A stretch of 64,000 nt of DNA, taken from the NCBI GenBank assembly GCA_019113245.1, contig DXHU01000023.1, positions 186,001 to 250,000 on the forward strand, given 5' to 3'. This document shows positions 53,438 through 63,017 of the stretch, one piece after another (positions within the stretch are counted from its first letter, which is position 1; each line of letters starts with the position of its first letter). The notes beneath the pieces were generated by a model, which saw nothing but the letters and a program-made list of their open reading frames with translations, was not told the origin of the DNA and made no database searches. Source of the DNA: Candidatus Ornithospirochaeta avicola. Its GTDB lineage: Bacteria > Spirochaetota > Spirochaetia > Sphaerochaetales > Sphaerochaetaceae. The position numbers were made by a program, and so were the translations under genes.

Positions 53438-54162
53438 TCTTCATTCTCCATAAGGTCGTTTAAAACCTTTTCTACAGCAAACTGAAGGGAAAGCCTCATC
53501 TCCTTTGCATATGGATTAAAGCGCTGGAGATCATAAAAGAGTTCAAGTGAGTCATTGCATGTCTGGCTGACTATCTGCATCAGCGTCCTGTATCCCTTTG
53601 TTGCTATCTCTGTATCTTTCATGTTCATCTTGTCAAGCACACGGCCTACAAAGTGCGTAACCCCTTGAGAGTATGCAGCTTCCCTGTCATGCTCAAGACT
53701 TGTCATCTCAAGGATCTTGAAGCCAAAGGGCTCAAGAGCTTTTTTCAGAGCAAGATAGCGCTCGCTGTTTCTGTCTTTTGCACAGAAGACAAAAGGAAGA
53801 CCTTTGCATCCGGATGCGGCGCTGTCAGGGCCGAACATCGGATGAGTTGGGATTATCTCATTTTTCTTTATGTGCTTTCTCATCCACTTTTCAGGCTCTG
53901 TCTTGACAGAGCAAGTGTCGAGCACCACTGTGTTTTCCCCTATCTTATCCTTTACGCGCTCAAGAAGGCTCTCAAAGCTCCTGATTGATACACAGAAGAA
54001 AAGATAGTCCGCAGAAAGCACCTCATCCTCTGAAACGATGCGTACATTTTCAGGAGCATCATGCTTTGAGCGGGAATAGGCGATGACATCAAAGCCTCCC
54101 TTTGCAAGGAGGGATGAGAAAAAGGATCCGAATCTGCCAAGTCCGTAAACACCTGCTATCAT
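53434..54162 (-). CDS. tyrA: Prephenate dehydrogenase (TyrA-like)
   Basis: A 242-residue NAD(P)-dependent dehydrogenase starting MIAGVYGLGRFGSFFSSLLA (Rossmann glycines). It has VVLDTCSVKTEPEKWM and IPTHPMFGPDSA, the conserved catalytic histidine region of prephenate/arogenate dehydrogenases near residue 105. A helical dimerisation domain follows. It acts in tyrosine synthesis. The frame extends to 54201, but the promoter TTGCAA-17-TATTTT lies within that extension and ends seven bases before the ATG at 54162; no ribosome-binding site exists. Confidence 0.88.
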   Translation of the reverse strand: MIAGVYGLGRFGSFFSSLLAKGGFDVIAYSRSKHDAPENVRIVSEDEVLSADYLFFCVSIRSFESLLERVKDKIGENTVVLDTCSVKTEPEKWMRKHIKKNEIIPTHPMFGPDSAASGCKGLPFVFCAKDRNSERYLALKKALEPFGFKILEMTSLEHDREAAYSQGVTHFVGRVLDKMNMKDTEIATKGYRTLMQIVSQTCNDSLELFYDLQRFNPYAKEMRLSLQFAVEKVLNDLMENEE

Positions 54163-54169
54163 GGAAAAG

Positions 54170-54198
54170 AAAATATCTGCTTTTTGCAAAATTTGCAA
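54170..54198 (-). promoter_or_regulatory. tyrA promoter, leaderless
   Basis: TTGCAA (54193-54198), 17 bases and TATTTT (54170-54175) on the minus strand, seven bases before the ATG. Confidence 0.6.
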
Positions 54199-54219
54199 CA
54201 AAGACCTGTTTGATGAATC

Positions 54220-54248
54220 TTAACAAAAGGCAAAGTCAGTAATATAAT
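54220..54248 (+). promoter_or_regulatory. pta promoter
   Basis: TTAACA (54220-54225), 17 bases and a perfect TATAAT (54243-54248). The leader of about 27 bases carries CCAGGAG before the ATG, so this gene has a conventional leader. Confidence 0.85.
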
Positions 54249-54281
54249 TATTTCCAGTTTAAATTCCAGGAGAAAAGAAAG

Positions 54282-55280
54282 ATGAGCAATTTCAGTGAAA
54301 TAATGAAGAAAAAGGCAAAAAAAGCCCAGAAAACTCTCGTTCTTGCAGAAGGAACAGAAGAGAGAACACTGCAAGCTGCAAGAAAGATCAAGGACCAGGA
54401 TCTTGCAAAGGATGTCATTCTTGTAGGAAAAGAGGATGATGTCAAAAAAGCAGCAGCGGCCCTCGGTGTAAGCCTTGAAGGAATTCTGATTTCAGACCCG
54501 GAAAAGAGCGAATATCTTGATCAGTTTGCAAACGAGTATTATGAGATGAGGAAGCACAAGGGAATGAGCCAGGAGCAGGCAAGAGTTGACATACTCGACC
54601 GCCTCCGCTGGGGTGCAATGCTTGTGCACATGGACAAGGCAGATGCCATGGTTGCAGGAGCAGTAAGCACAACTGCTGATGTTCTCAGAGCCGCATTTGC
54701 AATCATAAAGTGCCGCAAGGGAATAAAGAGCGCATCAAGCTGCTTTGTAATGGCTACAGACAAGAAAGAATATGGAGCAAACGGTTCATTCATATTCTCA
54801 GACTGCGCAACAATTCCTAACCCGACTGCAGAACAGCTTGCAGAGATTGCTGAGCTTGCTGCAGACAGCTGCAGGACATTCATCGGCGCTGAGCCGTATG
54901 TATCACTGCTTTCATACTCCACTAAGGGCTCTGCAAAAGGAGATATGATTGACAAGGTCACAGCAGCACTTGCACTTGTAAAGGAAAAGTGCCCTGATCT
55001 TCATGTTGACGGAGAGCTTCAGGCTGATGCTTCAATGGTTCCATCTGTTGCAGCCCTCAAAGCACCGGGCTCTGATGTTGCAGGAAAGGCAAATGTCCTT
55101 GTATTCCCTGACCTTCAGGCAGGAAACATCGGCTACAAGCTTGTACAGCGCCTTGCAGGAGCTGAAGCATACGGACCGATTCTCCAGGGCTTTGCAAAGC
55201 CGATAAGCGACCTCTCCCGCGGATGCTCTGTTGACGACATTGTCGTAACAAGCGCAATCACACTGGCTCAGGCAGAATGA
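54282..55280 (+). CDS. pta: Phosphate acetyltransferase
   Basis: A 332-residue PTA_PTB protein that exchanges acetyl-CoA and acetyl phosphate in acetate metabolism. It begins SNFSEIMKKKAKKAQKTLVL with AEGTEERTLQAA, and has MLVHMDKADAMVAGAVSTTA near residue 110, SSCFVMATDKKEYGANGSFI, then PGSDVAGKANVLVFPDLQAG and GNIGYKLVQRLAGAEAYGPI near the C terminus. This is the short form without the N-terminal P-loop domain. It has its own strong promoter and terminator. Confidence 0.95.
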   Translation: MSNFSEIMKKKAKKAQKTLVLAEGTEERTLQAARKIKDQDLAKDVILVGKEDDVKKAAAALGVSLEGILISDPEKSEYLDQFANEYYEMRKHKGMSQEQARVDILDRLRWGAMLVHMDKADAMVAGAVSTTADVLRAAFAIIKCRKGIKSASSCFVMATDKKEYGANGSFIFSDCATIPNPTAEQLAEIAELAADSCRTFIGAEPYVSLLSYSTKGSAKGDMIDKVTAALALVKEKCPDLHVDGELQADASMVPSVAALKAPGSDVAGKANVLVFPDLQAGNIGYKLVQRLAGAEAYGPILQGFAKPISDLSRGCSVDDIVVTSAITLAQAE

Positions 55281-55305
55281 GTAAGTGAAAAAAATGCTCA
55301 GATAG

Positions 55306-55334
55306 ACGGATGGATTTTCCCATCCGTTTTTTTA
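55306..55334 (+). terminator. Rho-independent terminator of pta
   Basis: ACGGATGG pairs with CCATCCGT around ATTTTC, followed by TTTTTTATTTTTC. Its T tract contains the stop of the convergent ksgA gene. Confidence 0.92.
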
Positions 55335-56195
55335 TTTTTCAAGGCGGGAAAAGAAAATGGATGCAAGGGACAAAAGTTCGTCAAAAGAAAAGTCCTCTGC
55401 CCTCTCAGATCCGGTCAGCCCTGCTTTTTTTATAAGCTCATCAAGTTCTTCCTTTGTAAAGTCTGGAGAGCAGAATGTCCTCAGGTTGTTCTTTATGTTC
55501 TTCCTTCTCTGAAGGAAAACGGCTCTGTTGAAAGAGATGAAGAAGGATCTCATAAAAGGAGGTACAAGAACTTTTTCCCTCTTCTTCATCACGACAACGG
55601 CAGAATCCACATTCGGGGAAGGATAGAAGCTTGTGCTCTTTATAACCTTTTCAAGACTTACTTCATAATCCATCTGGCACAGGATGGAAAATGATGAATA
55701 AGAAGAGCTCTTGTTTTTTGCCACCATGCGCTCAACAACTTCCTTCTGCAGTGTGAAGACCATGCGTCGCGGTGTGACATCATTCTCAATAAGGCGTGCA
55801 ATTATTATACTTCCGACATTGTACGGCAGGTTTCCTGCAATGAGGGAAGGCTTTACATTAATTGAAAAAAGAGTCTTCAGCGCATCACCTGGAACAAGAT
55901 GGAAATTCTCCTCATCCCTAAATGCCTTGTTCTTCAGCAGAGAGCAGAATCCGTTGTCGATTTCAAAAGAGTATACATCCTTTGCCTTTTTGATCATCAG
56001 TGCAGTAATTGCTCCAAGCCCGGGACCGATTTCAAATACAGTGTCCGTGCTCTCTATCTCGAGAGAAGAGACAATGAATTCTCTTGCGCTTTCAGACAGA
56101 AGGAAATTCTGCCCGAATTTTTTGCTCATCGCAAGAGAATTCTCCTCCAGTATTTTCTTTATTTCAGATGCACTTGAATAATTGAGATTCCACAC
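55332..56195 (-). CDS. ksgA: 16S rRNA dimethyladenosine transferase
   Basis: A 287-residue KsgA/RsmA that dimethylates two adenosines in the 3' end of 16S rRNA. It has SKKFGQNFLLSE near residue 24, the SAM motif VFEIGPGLGAITALM near 56 and the catalytic motif IAGNLPYNVGS near 118. The start is a GTG at 56195, because the residues before KKFGQNFL (SSASEIKKILEENSLAMS) are part of the family. It follows comEC by 10 bases. Confidence 0.95.
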   Translation of the reverse strand: MWNLNYSSASEIKKILEENSLAMSKKFGQNFLLSESAREFIVSSLEIESTDTVFEIGPGLGAITALMIKKAKDVYSFEIDNGFCSLLKNKAFRDEENFHLVPGDALKTLFSINVKPSLIAGNLPYNVGSIIIARLIENDVTPRRMVFTLQKEVVERMVAKNKSSSYSSFSILCQMDYEVSLEKVIKSTSFYPSPNVDSAVVVMKKREKVLVPPFMRSFFISFNRAVFLQRRKNIKNNLRTFCSPDFTKEELDELIKKAGLTGSERAEDFSFDELLSLASIFFSRLEK

Positions 56196-56205
56196 AAGGT
56201 GAATG

Positions 56206-57516
56206 TTATCTTTTATCCTTCATTTTTGCAATTGATATTGCATAAAGCAGGAATGTGAGGAAAAAGAGAATCAGAAGAGGTGCAATGCTTTCAAAGGAAA
56301 AAGAAAGAAAAGGAGATGAAGAAATCATGTAAATAAGATTGTAAAGCCAGCTTAAAAGAAAGGAAAAAGGGGGAAGCAGAACAGAGATAATTGAAATGAA
56401 CATATATAGAGTCACTAAAGGAGAGATTAGCGGTGTGTATATTATTCCTGAAAGGCTGTATGAAGAAAAAAGATGAAATGAATAAAAAGTCGTGAAAAGG
56501 ACTGCCGAGATGGAAATCACAATGCTGGAAAAAGGATATGAAAAAACACGTTTGAAAAGAGAAGTGAGGCCATCATATAAAAAAGCCATTCCCGAAAGGG
56601 CAAGATAGCTCAGCATTGCAGATGCGCTTATAATGCTGCCAGGATCCAGAGCATTATGGATTATTATCACAAGGATAAAGCGTTCGCTTTTGTCCATACC
56701 GGGAAGAAAAACATCAGAGCAGTATTTTATGAAAGCGCGCATGATTGATGGCCTCCACGATGCTGTGTATGTAAAGACAAGGAGCGGTAGAAGCAGAGCT
56801 TTCCCGCTTTTTCTCTTATCTTTGAAAAAGAAATTTAAAATGGGGAGCATGAATGAGCTGATTATCACAAGATGCATTCCAGAAAGCGCATAGATATGCA
56901 TCAGACCTTTTTCCCGCGAAAGAATCATAAGAGAGCCCTCTGCGCTGTCAGAAGTGCCTAAAAGGAGCATGAGTGCAAGCTCACTCTCATTCTCCCCTGC
57001 ACCTTTGAGTGCCTTTCTTATATATGAAATTGTCTTTCTTCTGAAGTCCGCTCCTTTGTTTTTTTCCACCCTCCTGGTACTCTCTGCAATGAATATGTTT
57101 TCTCCATAGAAGCGGCCGCTTGCATGAAAGACATCTCCTTTCATGACTTCCCCCAGCGGTGAGATTACATATATCTTTCCTTCAGCTGAAGAGATTGTTC
57201 CCACTTCATCCTTAGCAGCAATGAGAGATGCATCCGTCCCGCTTTTCCTTTTCTCTCTGACCTTCTGATCGTATAAGGCGGAAAAATAGATTTCTCTGAC
57301 TGAAGAAGGCTCAAGAGAAATACGGACATCCGTCTTTGTAAGCGCATTTGAGAATGTGATGTAAAGCATGCATAAAAATAAAATCCTTCTTTTGTTCCTC
57401 TCTCCCTTAATGAATATGAAAAGAAAAAGGAAAAGTGGAAGAAAAAAGAAGGAAAGCGAGAAAAGTGAGGGCAAAAATGCTGCTAAATAGAATAAAGAAG
57501 CGACAATTATGTACAC
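56206..57516 (-). CDS. comEC: ComEC/Rec2-like competence membrane protein, without metallo-beta-lactamase domain
   Basis: A 436-residue multi-pass membrane protein. It has an N-terminal hydrophobic region, a soluble OB-like part (EGKIYVISPLGEVMKGDVFH) and the Competence domain with MHIYALSGMHLVIISSFMLP near residue 215, the diagnostic SGxH motif, followed by WRPSIMRAFI. Full ComEC proteins of about 750 residues carry a C-terminal metallo-beta-lactamase-like nuclease, absent here. It may form a DNA-uptake channel. The start is a GTG with no good ribosome-binding site. Confidence 0.83.
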   Translation of the reverse strand: MYIIVASLFYLAAFLPSLFSLSFFFLPLFLFLFIFIKGERNKRRILFLCMLYITFSNALTKTDVRISLEPSSVREIYFSALYDQKVREKRKSGTDASLIAAKDEVGTISSAEGKIYVISPLGEVMKGDVFHASGRFYGENIFIAESTRRVEKNKGADFRRKTISYIRKALKGAGENESELALMLLLGTSDSAEGSLMILSREKGLMHIYALSGMHLVIISSFMLPILNFFFKDKRKSGKALLLPLLVFTYTASWRPSIMRAFIKYCSDVFLPGMDKSERFILVIIIHNALDPGSIISASAMLSYLALSGMAFLYDGLTSLFKRVFSYPFSSIVISISAVLFTTFYSFHLFSSYSLSGIIYTPLISPLVTLYMFISIISVLLPPFSFLLSWLYNLIYMISSSPFLSFSFESIAPLLILFFLTFLLYAISIAKMKDKR

Positions 57517-57547
57517 ATAAGAAGAGAGGCTTTTCCCCTATTAACGG

Positions 57548-58246
57548 TCAAGGCAGAATCTCATAGCCTGAAAGAATTGTCTTGTATGTGAAAAAAAGAG
57601 CCCTGTCCATCTTTCTTTCTCTGATAAAATGAGTTGTCCTTTCACTCTCATCTCTCATAAGAGCCTTAAAAAGCGCCCTGTCTTCTCTTTTTATGCTCTG
57701 AGTCAGGAAAAGACGAAATTCTAGAAACAGATCCTCCTCATTCTTGTTTATAAGGATTTTCTTGTCTCCTTTGCCTTCTTTAAGTAATGAATAAAGCTCC
57801 TCGATATCCCGGATGAAGACAAGATATGTGTTTTCTGCCATTTCAATTTTTCTTCTAATTTCCTCTTCTTTTTCTTTTATCAAGGAGGCCTTGACATCAT
57901 GCTTCTTTATGAAGAAATAAAACAGGAGGGAAAGGATGAGGGCTACGGCTATCTCATCGACAAGCGGAATGCTGTCTCTTATTCCGACACTGCCGATGAA
58001 GTAGACAATGAGAAATATAATGGCCGAGAGAATAAGGTGGAAAATATATCTCTTTTCCTGAAACCATGTGATGACAAGAGCATGGAGATCCTCAGAAAGC
58101 ATCTTTTCCACCTCAGATGAATCCTCTGATGAAATAAGAGAAGATGAAAAGACTTTGAATTCAGTACATTCGAGGCTGTCCATTTCCTTTTCAGGAAGGC
58201 TCGAGAAGAGCCTCTTCCTGTCAAGGAAAATGAAATATGCATGCAT
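57548..58246 (-). CDS. Unknown protein with two membrane helices
   Basis: A 232-residue protein with two hydrophobic segments near residues 70-90 (FHLILSAIIFLIVYFIGSVG) and 97-112 (EIAVALILSLLFYFF). The flanking parts are highly charged and likely cytoplasmic. I recognise no family. The start overlaps the stop of the phosphohexomutase gene (TGATG), and comEC begins 31 bases after its stop, so the three are probably one transcript. Confidence 0.65.
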   Translation of the reverse strand: MHAYFIFLDRKRLFSSLPEKEMDSLECTEFKVFSSSLISSEDSSEVEKMLSEDLHALVITWFQEKRYIFHLILSAIIFLIVYFIGSVGIRDSIPLVDEIAVALILSLLFYFFIKKHDVKASLIKEKEEEIRRKIEMAENTYLVFIRDIEELYSLLKEGKGDKKILINKNEEDLFLEFRLFLTQSIKREDRALFKALMRDESERTTHFIRERKMDRALFFTYKTILSGYEILP

Positions 58247-59961
58247 CAGAGCGCGTCCTTGAAATCCTTTATTATGCTTGGAAGCCTCTGCTCAAGTGCA
58301 GCTCTTCCGTCAGCACCTTCACTAAGGAAGATATAGTACTTGATCTTAGGCTCTGTTCCGCTTGGACGGATTACAAGCTTTTCACCGGATAAGAAGCGGA
58401 TTACAAGCACATCAGACTTCGGGAACCCGCTGTTTTCCTTCATCAGGTCCGTAACGCTCTCAACAGTGCGTCCAACAAGAACAGAACCCTTTTCAAGACT
58501 TCTGTAGCCCTTCATTATCGCTTCCATCTTCGCCTTTCCGCTTGAGCCTTCATAATCATTTGAGAACACGACTTCAGTGCTGTAACCGTAGGATGCATAG
58601 ATTGCATCAAGGCGCTGATTGAGGCTGATTCCGCGGGAAGCATAATAGCACATCATCTCAACTGCACAGATTGCAGATGATACTGCATCCTTATCGCGAA
58701 CATGAGGAACAGTCAAAAATCCATAGCTTTCCTCACAGCCAAAGAGGAAGTACTCCTTGTCGTTTTCCCCGCTGACAGTCTTTTCTATCTCTTGAGCAAT
58801 GTATTTGAATCCTGTCAGCACATCGCGGCATACAGCTCCATTCTTTTCTGCTATCTTTCTTACAAGATCAGTTGTCACAAGGCTCTTTACCACAAGAGGC
58901 TTCTTGTCCTTTATTCCCCTTTCAAGCTCTGTGACAAGAAGATAATCTGCCAGAAGAGTTGCAATCTGGTTTCCTGTAAGAAGCTGGTATTCGCTCTTAT
59001 CCTCATTTTTCGGAATGGCAATTCCAAGTCTGTCCGCATCAGGGTCGGTGCCAAGGACTATGTCTGCCTTAATATTCTTTGCAAGCTCGATTACGCTGCT
59101 CATTGCCTCAGCTGACTCAGGGTTTGGAAGCTTTACTGTCGGGAAGGCTCCGTCAGGATCCTTCTGCGAAGAGACAACATGCGTCTCGATTCCAAAGTCA
59201 GATAGCATCTTTGTCACAGGTACATATCCTGTGCCGTGAAGCGGTGTGTAAGCAACCTTTATCTTCGCACCGTTTACATACTCAGGCCTTCTCAGACTGT
59301 CTTTCACCATCTGGTAATAAGCCTCATCGACCTCAGCTGGAACTGAAGAGAGAATTCCTTTTTCTCTTGCCTCCGCCTCGCTCATGCTCTTTATCTGGTC
59401 CGGCTTTACGCTGTTTGCCCTTTTTGCGATTTCTATATCATGAGGAGGCGTGACCTGTCCTCCGTCCTGCCAGTAAACCTTATAGCCGTTATATTTGCTC
59501 GGGTTGTGGCTTGCTGTGATTACAATTCCGCTTGTTGTCTTCAGATATCTTAGAGCAAATGACAGCATCGGAACCGGATGAAGAGTGTCATACAAGTATG
59601 TCCTGACTCCGTTTGCAGCAAGAACAAGTGCAGCTGAGAGTGCAAACTCCTTTGAATAATGCCTTGAGTCGTATGCTATGGTGCATGACGGATTTTCCTG
59701 ACTTTTGAGATAGTCTGCAAGACCCTGGCTCACTTTTTCCACCATGAAGGTGTTGATTCTGTTGGTGCCTCCCCCAATCACACCGCGCATGCCGGCTGTC
59801 CCGAATGAAAGGGATGTATAGAACCTCTCATATAGATCATCATAATCCTCTTTCTCAAGAGACGAGATGACTTCCCTTTTGAAGTTCTCGTTCTTCTCGC
59901 TCTTTATATAAAGCTCAGCTTTCTCCCTTATTTCATTCTTGGTTTTCTCATCCAGTGCCAT
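58246..59961 (-). CDS. Phosphoglucomutase/phosphomannomutase
   Basis: A 571-residue alpha-D-phosphohexomutase. It has SFGTAGMRGVIGGGTNRINT near residue 52, the catalytic serine in GIVITASHNPSKYNGYKVY near 145, the metal loop LGTDPDADRLGIA near 305, the sugar-binding GCEESYGF and the C-terminal phosphate-binding VIRPSGTEPKIKYYI. It interconverts hexose 1- and 6-phosphates. TATAAT (59980-59985 on the minus strand) and GGAGG give it a promoter and ribosome-binding site between it and gph. Confidence 0.93.
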   Translation of the reverse strand: MALDEKTKNEIREKAELYIKSEKNENFKREVISSLEKEDYDDLYERFYTSLSFGTAGMRGVIGGGTNRINTFMVEKVSQGLADYLKSQENPSCTIAYDSRHYSKEFALSAALVLAANGVRTYLYDTLHPVPMLSFALRYLKTTSGIVITASHNPSKYNGYKVYWQDGGQVTPPHDIEIAKRANSVKPDQIKSMSEAEAREKGILSSVPAEVDEAYYQMVKDSLRRPEYVNGAKIKVAYTPLHGTGYVPVTKMLSDFGIETHVVSSQKDPDGAFPTVKLPNPESAEAMSSVIELAKNIKADIVLGTDPDADRLGIAIPKNEDKSEYQLLTGNQIATLLADYLLVTELERGIKDKKPLVVKSLVTTDLVRKIAEKNGAVCRDVLTGFKYIAQEIEKTVSGENDKEYFLFGCEESYGFLTVPHVRDKDAVSSAICAVEMMCYYASRGISLNQRLDAIYASYGYSTEVVFSNDYEGSSGKAKMEAIMKGYRSLEKGSVLVGRTVESVTDLMKENSGFPKSDVLVIRFLSGEKLVIRPSGTEPKIKYYIFLSEGADGRAALEQRLPSIIKDFKDAL

Positions 59962-59980
59962 TTTGTTCCTCCATTTTTCA

Positions 59981-60661
59981 TTATAGCATCACTTTAGCCA
60001 CTTTCTCTATTTCTTTTTCCAGCTCAGCAACACTCTTTATTGTTTTTTTAACACCAATTTTCCTAAGCTCTGCTTCGCTTTTATACCCGTATGATACTAT
60101 AATCGGGTAAGCTCCGGCGTTGAGAGCTGTCATGTAATCGACATCGCTGTCTCCGACTATTATTGTCCTCTCAGCCTTGCTCTCAATGTTAGACAGGACT
60201 TCAAGCGTAAGGGCCCTGTCTGGCTTAAGAGCACTTGATGGCCTCTTTCCACGGACAAATGAAAACCGGACACTGGGGAAAAATGTCATGACAAGCGCCT
60301 TTGCTATAGACTCATCCTTGTTTGTGAGAACACATACCTTGATGCCGCGGGAGACAAGCTTCATCAGCAGGCTCTCTATCCCCTTATAAGGCTCTGTCAA
60401 ATTCGCGGCATTCTTTGAGTAATACGAAATAAGAATTAAAAGAGCCTTCTCTGTCTCCTTCTCTGCAAGGCTTAATCCTCCTTTATCGGCAAGGGCACTC
60501 TTTATTGCATTTTTCAACCCGGATCCCACATAATGCCTGATATCATCTTCAGAGGCAGTTTTAAGTCCATAGCAGCAGAGTGTGTAGTTTACAGCATTTC
60601 TTATATCAGCAAGGGTATTCAATATTGTCCCGTCAAGGTCAAAAACAATCGTGTCGAACAT
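59981..60661 (-). CDS. gph: HAD-family phosphatase, phosphoglycolate-phosphatase-like
   Basis: A 226-residue HAD hydrolase: FDTIVFDLDGTILNTLADIR at the N terminus, VCVLTNKDES near residue 110, lysine in SSALKPDRA and TIIVGDSDVDYMTALNAGA near 170. The C1 cap is of the Gph/PGM-beta type. The substrate may be phosphoglycolate or a sugar phosphate; the neighbour is a phosphohexomutase. TATTAT ends nine bases before the ATG and no ribosome-binding site is visible. Confidence 0.87.
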   Translation of the reverse strand: MFDTIVFDLDGTILNTLADIRNAVNYTLCCYGLKTASEDDIRHYVGSGLKNAIKSALADKGGLSLAEKETEKALLILISYYSKNAANLTEPYKGIESLLMKLVSRGIKVCVLTNKDESIAKALVMTFFPSVRFSFVRGKRPSSALKPDRALTLEVLSNIESKAERTIIVGDSDVDYMTALNAGAYPIIVSYGYKSEAELRKIGVKKTIKSVAELEKEIEKVAKVML

Positions 60662-60729
60662 AAGTAAAGGATAATAGCTGCATCTATTTTTCTCAACACT
60701 CTACACAAAAATAATGCATGTGGATTATC

Positions 60730-61971
60730 ATGAAAGGCATGTATACAATCAAGCTGAAAGAAGGAAAGGAAAAGCAGGCTCTTTTCCATCATCCATGGGT
60801 ATTCTCCGGTGCTATAAAAAGCATAAATCCCCCTTATAAAGAAGCAGGACTTGCCTCTGTATGCTCAAGCGACGGTGCTTTTGTCGCTTATGGCTACTAT
60901 GATGAGAAAAGCCATATTATCCTTCATCTTCTCTCTTGGCAGAAGGACATCATCCCAGATGATGAGTTTGTATACAGGAAAGCTGTTGAGGCAGTTGAAA
61001 GAAGAAAAGATTTCTTTTCTGACAGCAGCTCTACAAATGCTTTCCGTCTGATTCACGGAGAGGCTGACTTCCTTCCTGGTGTTGCAGCCGACTGGTATAA
61101 CGGATATATAAAGATCATCTACTCTTCCCGCTTTGCATATTCAAAGCTGCCTGTCATAGCTGAAGCGCTTGCTAAGACTCTGAAAGTAAAGCTCATTGCG
61201 GCAAATGCAGACAGGGAATATGCATCAAGTGAAGCCCTCGATATGAAAACCAGATATTTCATAGACGGATTAGAAGCGAAGATAAAGGAAGATGAGCTTG
61301 ATGATGTAAGGATTAATGAGAACGGGATTATCTACTCAGTTTCTCTCCGCCAGGGACAGAAAAGCGGTTTTTACTGCGACCAGAGAGATAACCGCATGAT
61401 AGCAGAACTCTATGCAGGAGGCCGCCATGTCCTTGATGTCTGCTCCTACACAGGATCATTTACTCTCCATGCCCTGAGAGCAGGAGCAGAGAGCGTGAAG
61501 GCAATTGATTCATCACAGTCCGTTCTGCGTCATCTTCTGTACCAGGTGAACATAAATGAGGAAGAGAAGACCATACCAGAGGGCTCAAGGGAAAAAGTTG
61601 AAATCCTTTCGGGTGACTGCTTTGAAGCATTGAGAAAGGAAAAAGATGATTATTATGACCTTATAATCCTTGACCCGCCGAAGCTTGCCAAGACAAAGGG
61701 TGCGCTTGAGAAGGCTGAGCGCGCATACAAGGATATAAACCGTGTTGCGATGAACAAGATAAGAAACAACGGGATACTAATTTCTTTCAGCTGTTCTGCC
61801 TCGCTTACAAGAGAAGAACTGAGAAAGGTCCTGTCCTGGGCAAGCAAGGATGCGCATGCAGAAATCCAGATAATCAGGAATCTGTTTCAGGCAGAAGATC
61901 ACCCGGTGCGTCTGTCATTCCCTGAAAGTGAGTATCTCAAAGGCTTTGTAATGAAGGTGATCAAAGCCTAG
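60730..61971 (+). CDS. Class I SAM-dependent rRNA methyltransferase, RlmI-like with PUA domain
   Basis: A methyltransferase of about 413 residues, similar to RlmI/YccW. An N-terminal PUA domain opens YTIKLKEGKEKQALFHHPWV. The catalytic domain has SGFYCDQRDNRMIAELY, the SAM motif VLDVCSYTGSFTLHALRAGA near residue 240 and the motif LIILDPPKLAKTKG near 315, then FSCSASL with the cysteine of 5-methylcytosine enzymes. The frame begins at 60718, but AATAAT (60710-60715) would place the transcript start after that ATG, so 60730 or 60739 is more likely. The stop shares CTAG with corA. Confidence 0.88.
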   Translation: MKGMYTIKLKEGKEKQALFHHPWVFSGAIKSINPPYKEAGLASVCSSDGAFVAYGYYDEKSHIILHLLSWQKDIIPDDEFVYRKAVEAVERRKDFFSDSSSTNAFRLIHGEADFLPGVAADWYNGYIKIIYSSRFAYSKLPVIAEALAKTLKVKLIAANADREYASSEALDMKTRYFIDGLEAKIKEDELDDVRINENGIIYSVSLRQGQKSGFYCDQRDNRMIAELYAGGRHVLDVCSYTGSFTLHALRAGAESVKAIDSSQSVLRHLLYQVNINEEEKTIPEGSREKVEILSGDCFEALRKEKDDYYDLIILDPPKLAKTKGALEKAERAYKDINRVAMNKIRNNGILISFSCSASLTREELRKVLSWASKDAHAEIQIIRNLFQAEDHPVRLSFPESEYLKGFVMKVIKA

Positions 61972-62981
61972 TCTTCTTTATCTAGCTGGGCTTTCTTGCG
62001 CATGAGATACTTTCTCTCACTTGCGCTCTTCTTTTTGTTTTTCCTGCTGTTTGCCTTTATTATCTGCTTGTTTCTCCTGTCAGATATCACCCAGGCGCCA
62101 ATTAGGGCAACAGCCAGGCAGATGAAGATCAGGAAAATCCAAGCAAACGGGCTTTCCATTCCGGGAATCGGAACATTCATGCCGAAAAATCCTGTAATGA
62201 ATGTCGGGAACATCAGTGCAATTGATATCACAGTCAGCCTCTTGATTATGAGGTTGTTGTTGTTCCCTATGACGGAGGCAAATGCATCCATCGTTCCTGT
62301 CAGGATATCTGAATATATGTTTGCCATCTGGATAGCCTGTTTGTTATCTGTAATTGCATCCTCAAGGAACTCCTCTTCCTCTTCATTGTTCAGGCGGAAA
62401 AACGGAGTCTTTCCAAGCTTTTCAAGAAGCATCTCGTTTCCAGTGAGGCTTGTAGTGAAATATACAAGGGACTTCTGAATCTGCAGAAGCTGTATAAGCT
62501 CATAATTCATGACAGATTTATGCAGCTGTTCCTCAACAAGGTCCTTCTGTCTGTTGATATACTTCAGCAGTCTGATGAATACAAGCGCCGTGCGCCCAAG
62601 GATTGAAATCACAAGTCCTTCCTTGTAATCAACAGGACAGCTTCTGATCTTCCTCTTTGCAATATCATCAATTATGACATTGTCTTCCTTGCATATTGTT
62701 ATTATCTTGTCCGGAAAGAGTATGATGCCTAGAGGAATGCATGTCTTAATCAGAGGATCCTCCTCATCATCGTTGTCAGAGGGTATTCTGCAGATGATGA
62801 CTGTATACTCATCCTCTTTCTCGATTCTTGCCTGCTCGTCCTGGTCCATGATATCCGCAAGCACTTCGCTTGAAATCGAATACTCATCGCTGAGTGTCTT
62901 CACGTCATCGCGTGTGATGTCACGGGCATCAATCCATGTATAATTCTGTCGTGGTGATAAATCTGTTCTCTTTACTATCAT
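61968..62981 (-). CDS. corA: CorA-family magnesium/cobalt transporter
   Basis: A 337-residue CorA. The large cytoplasmic N-terminal domain is followed by two C-terminal helices with the signature FFGMNVPIPGM near residue 285 and a basic tail. It forms a pentameric channel for Mg2+ and related ions. The gene starts 36 bases after the stop of a 21-codon leader ORF that has its own ribosome-binding site, which suggests translation-dependent control of the transporter. AGGGG lies before the ATG, partly inside a possible CTGG/CCAG hairpin. Confidence 0.93.
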   Translation of the reverse strand: MIVKRTDLSPRQNYTWIDARDITRDDVKTLSDEYSISSEVLADIMDQDEQARIEKEDEYTVIICRIPSDNDDEEDPLIKTCIPLGIILFPDKIITICKEDNVIIDDIAKRKIRSCPVDYKEGLVISILGRTALVFIRLLKYINRQKDLVEEQLHKSVMNYELIQLLQIQKSLVYFTTSLTGNEMLLEKLGKTPFFRLNNEEEEEFLEDAITDNKQAIQMANIYSDILTGTMDAFASVIGNNNNLIIKRLTVISIALMFPTFITGFFGMNVPIPGMESPFAWIFLIFICLAVALIGAWVISDRRNKQIIKANSRKNKKKSASERKYLMRKKAQLDKED

Positions 62982-63017
62982 TTCTGGCCCCTGTGCCCAG
63001 AGACCGCATGAACGAAA

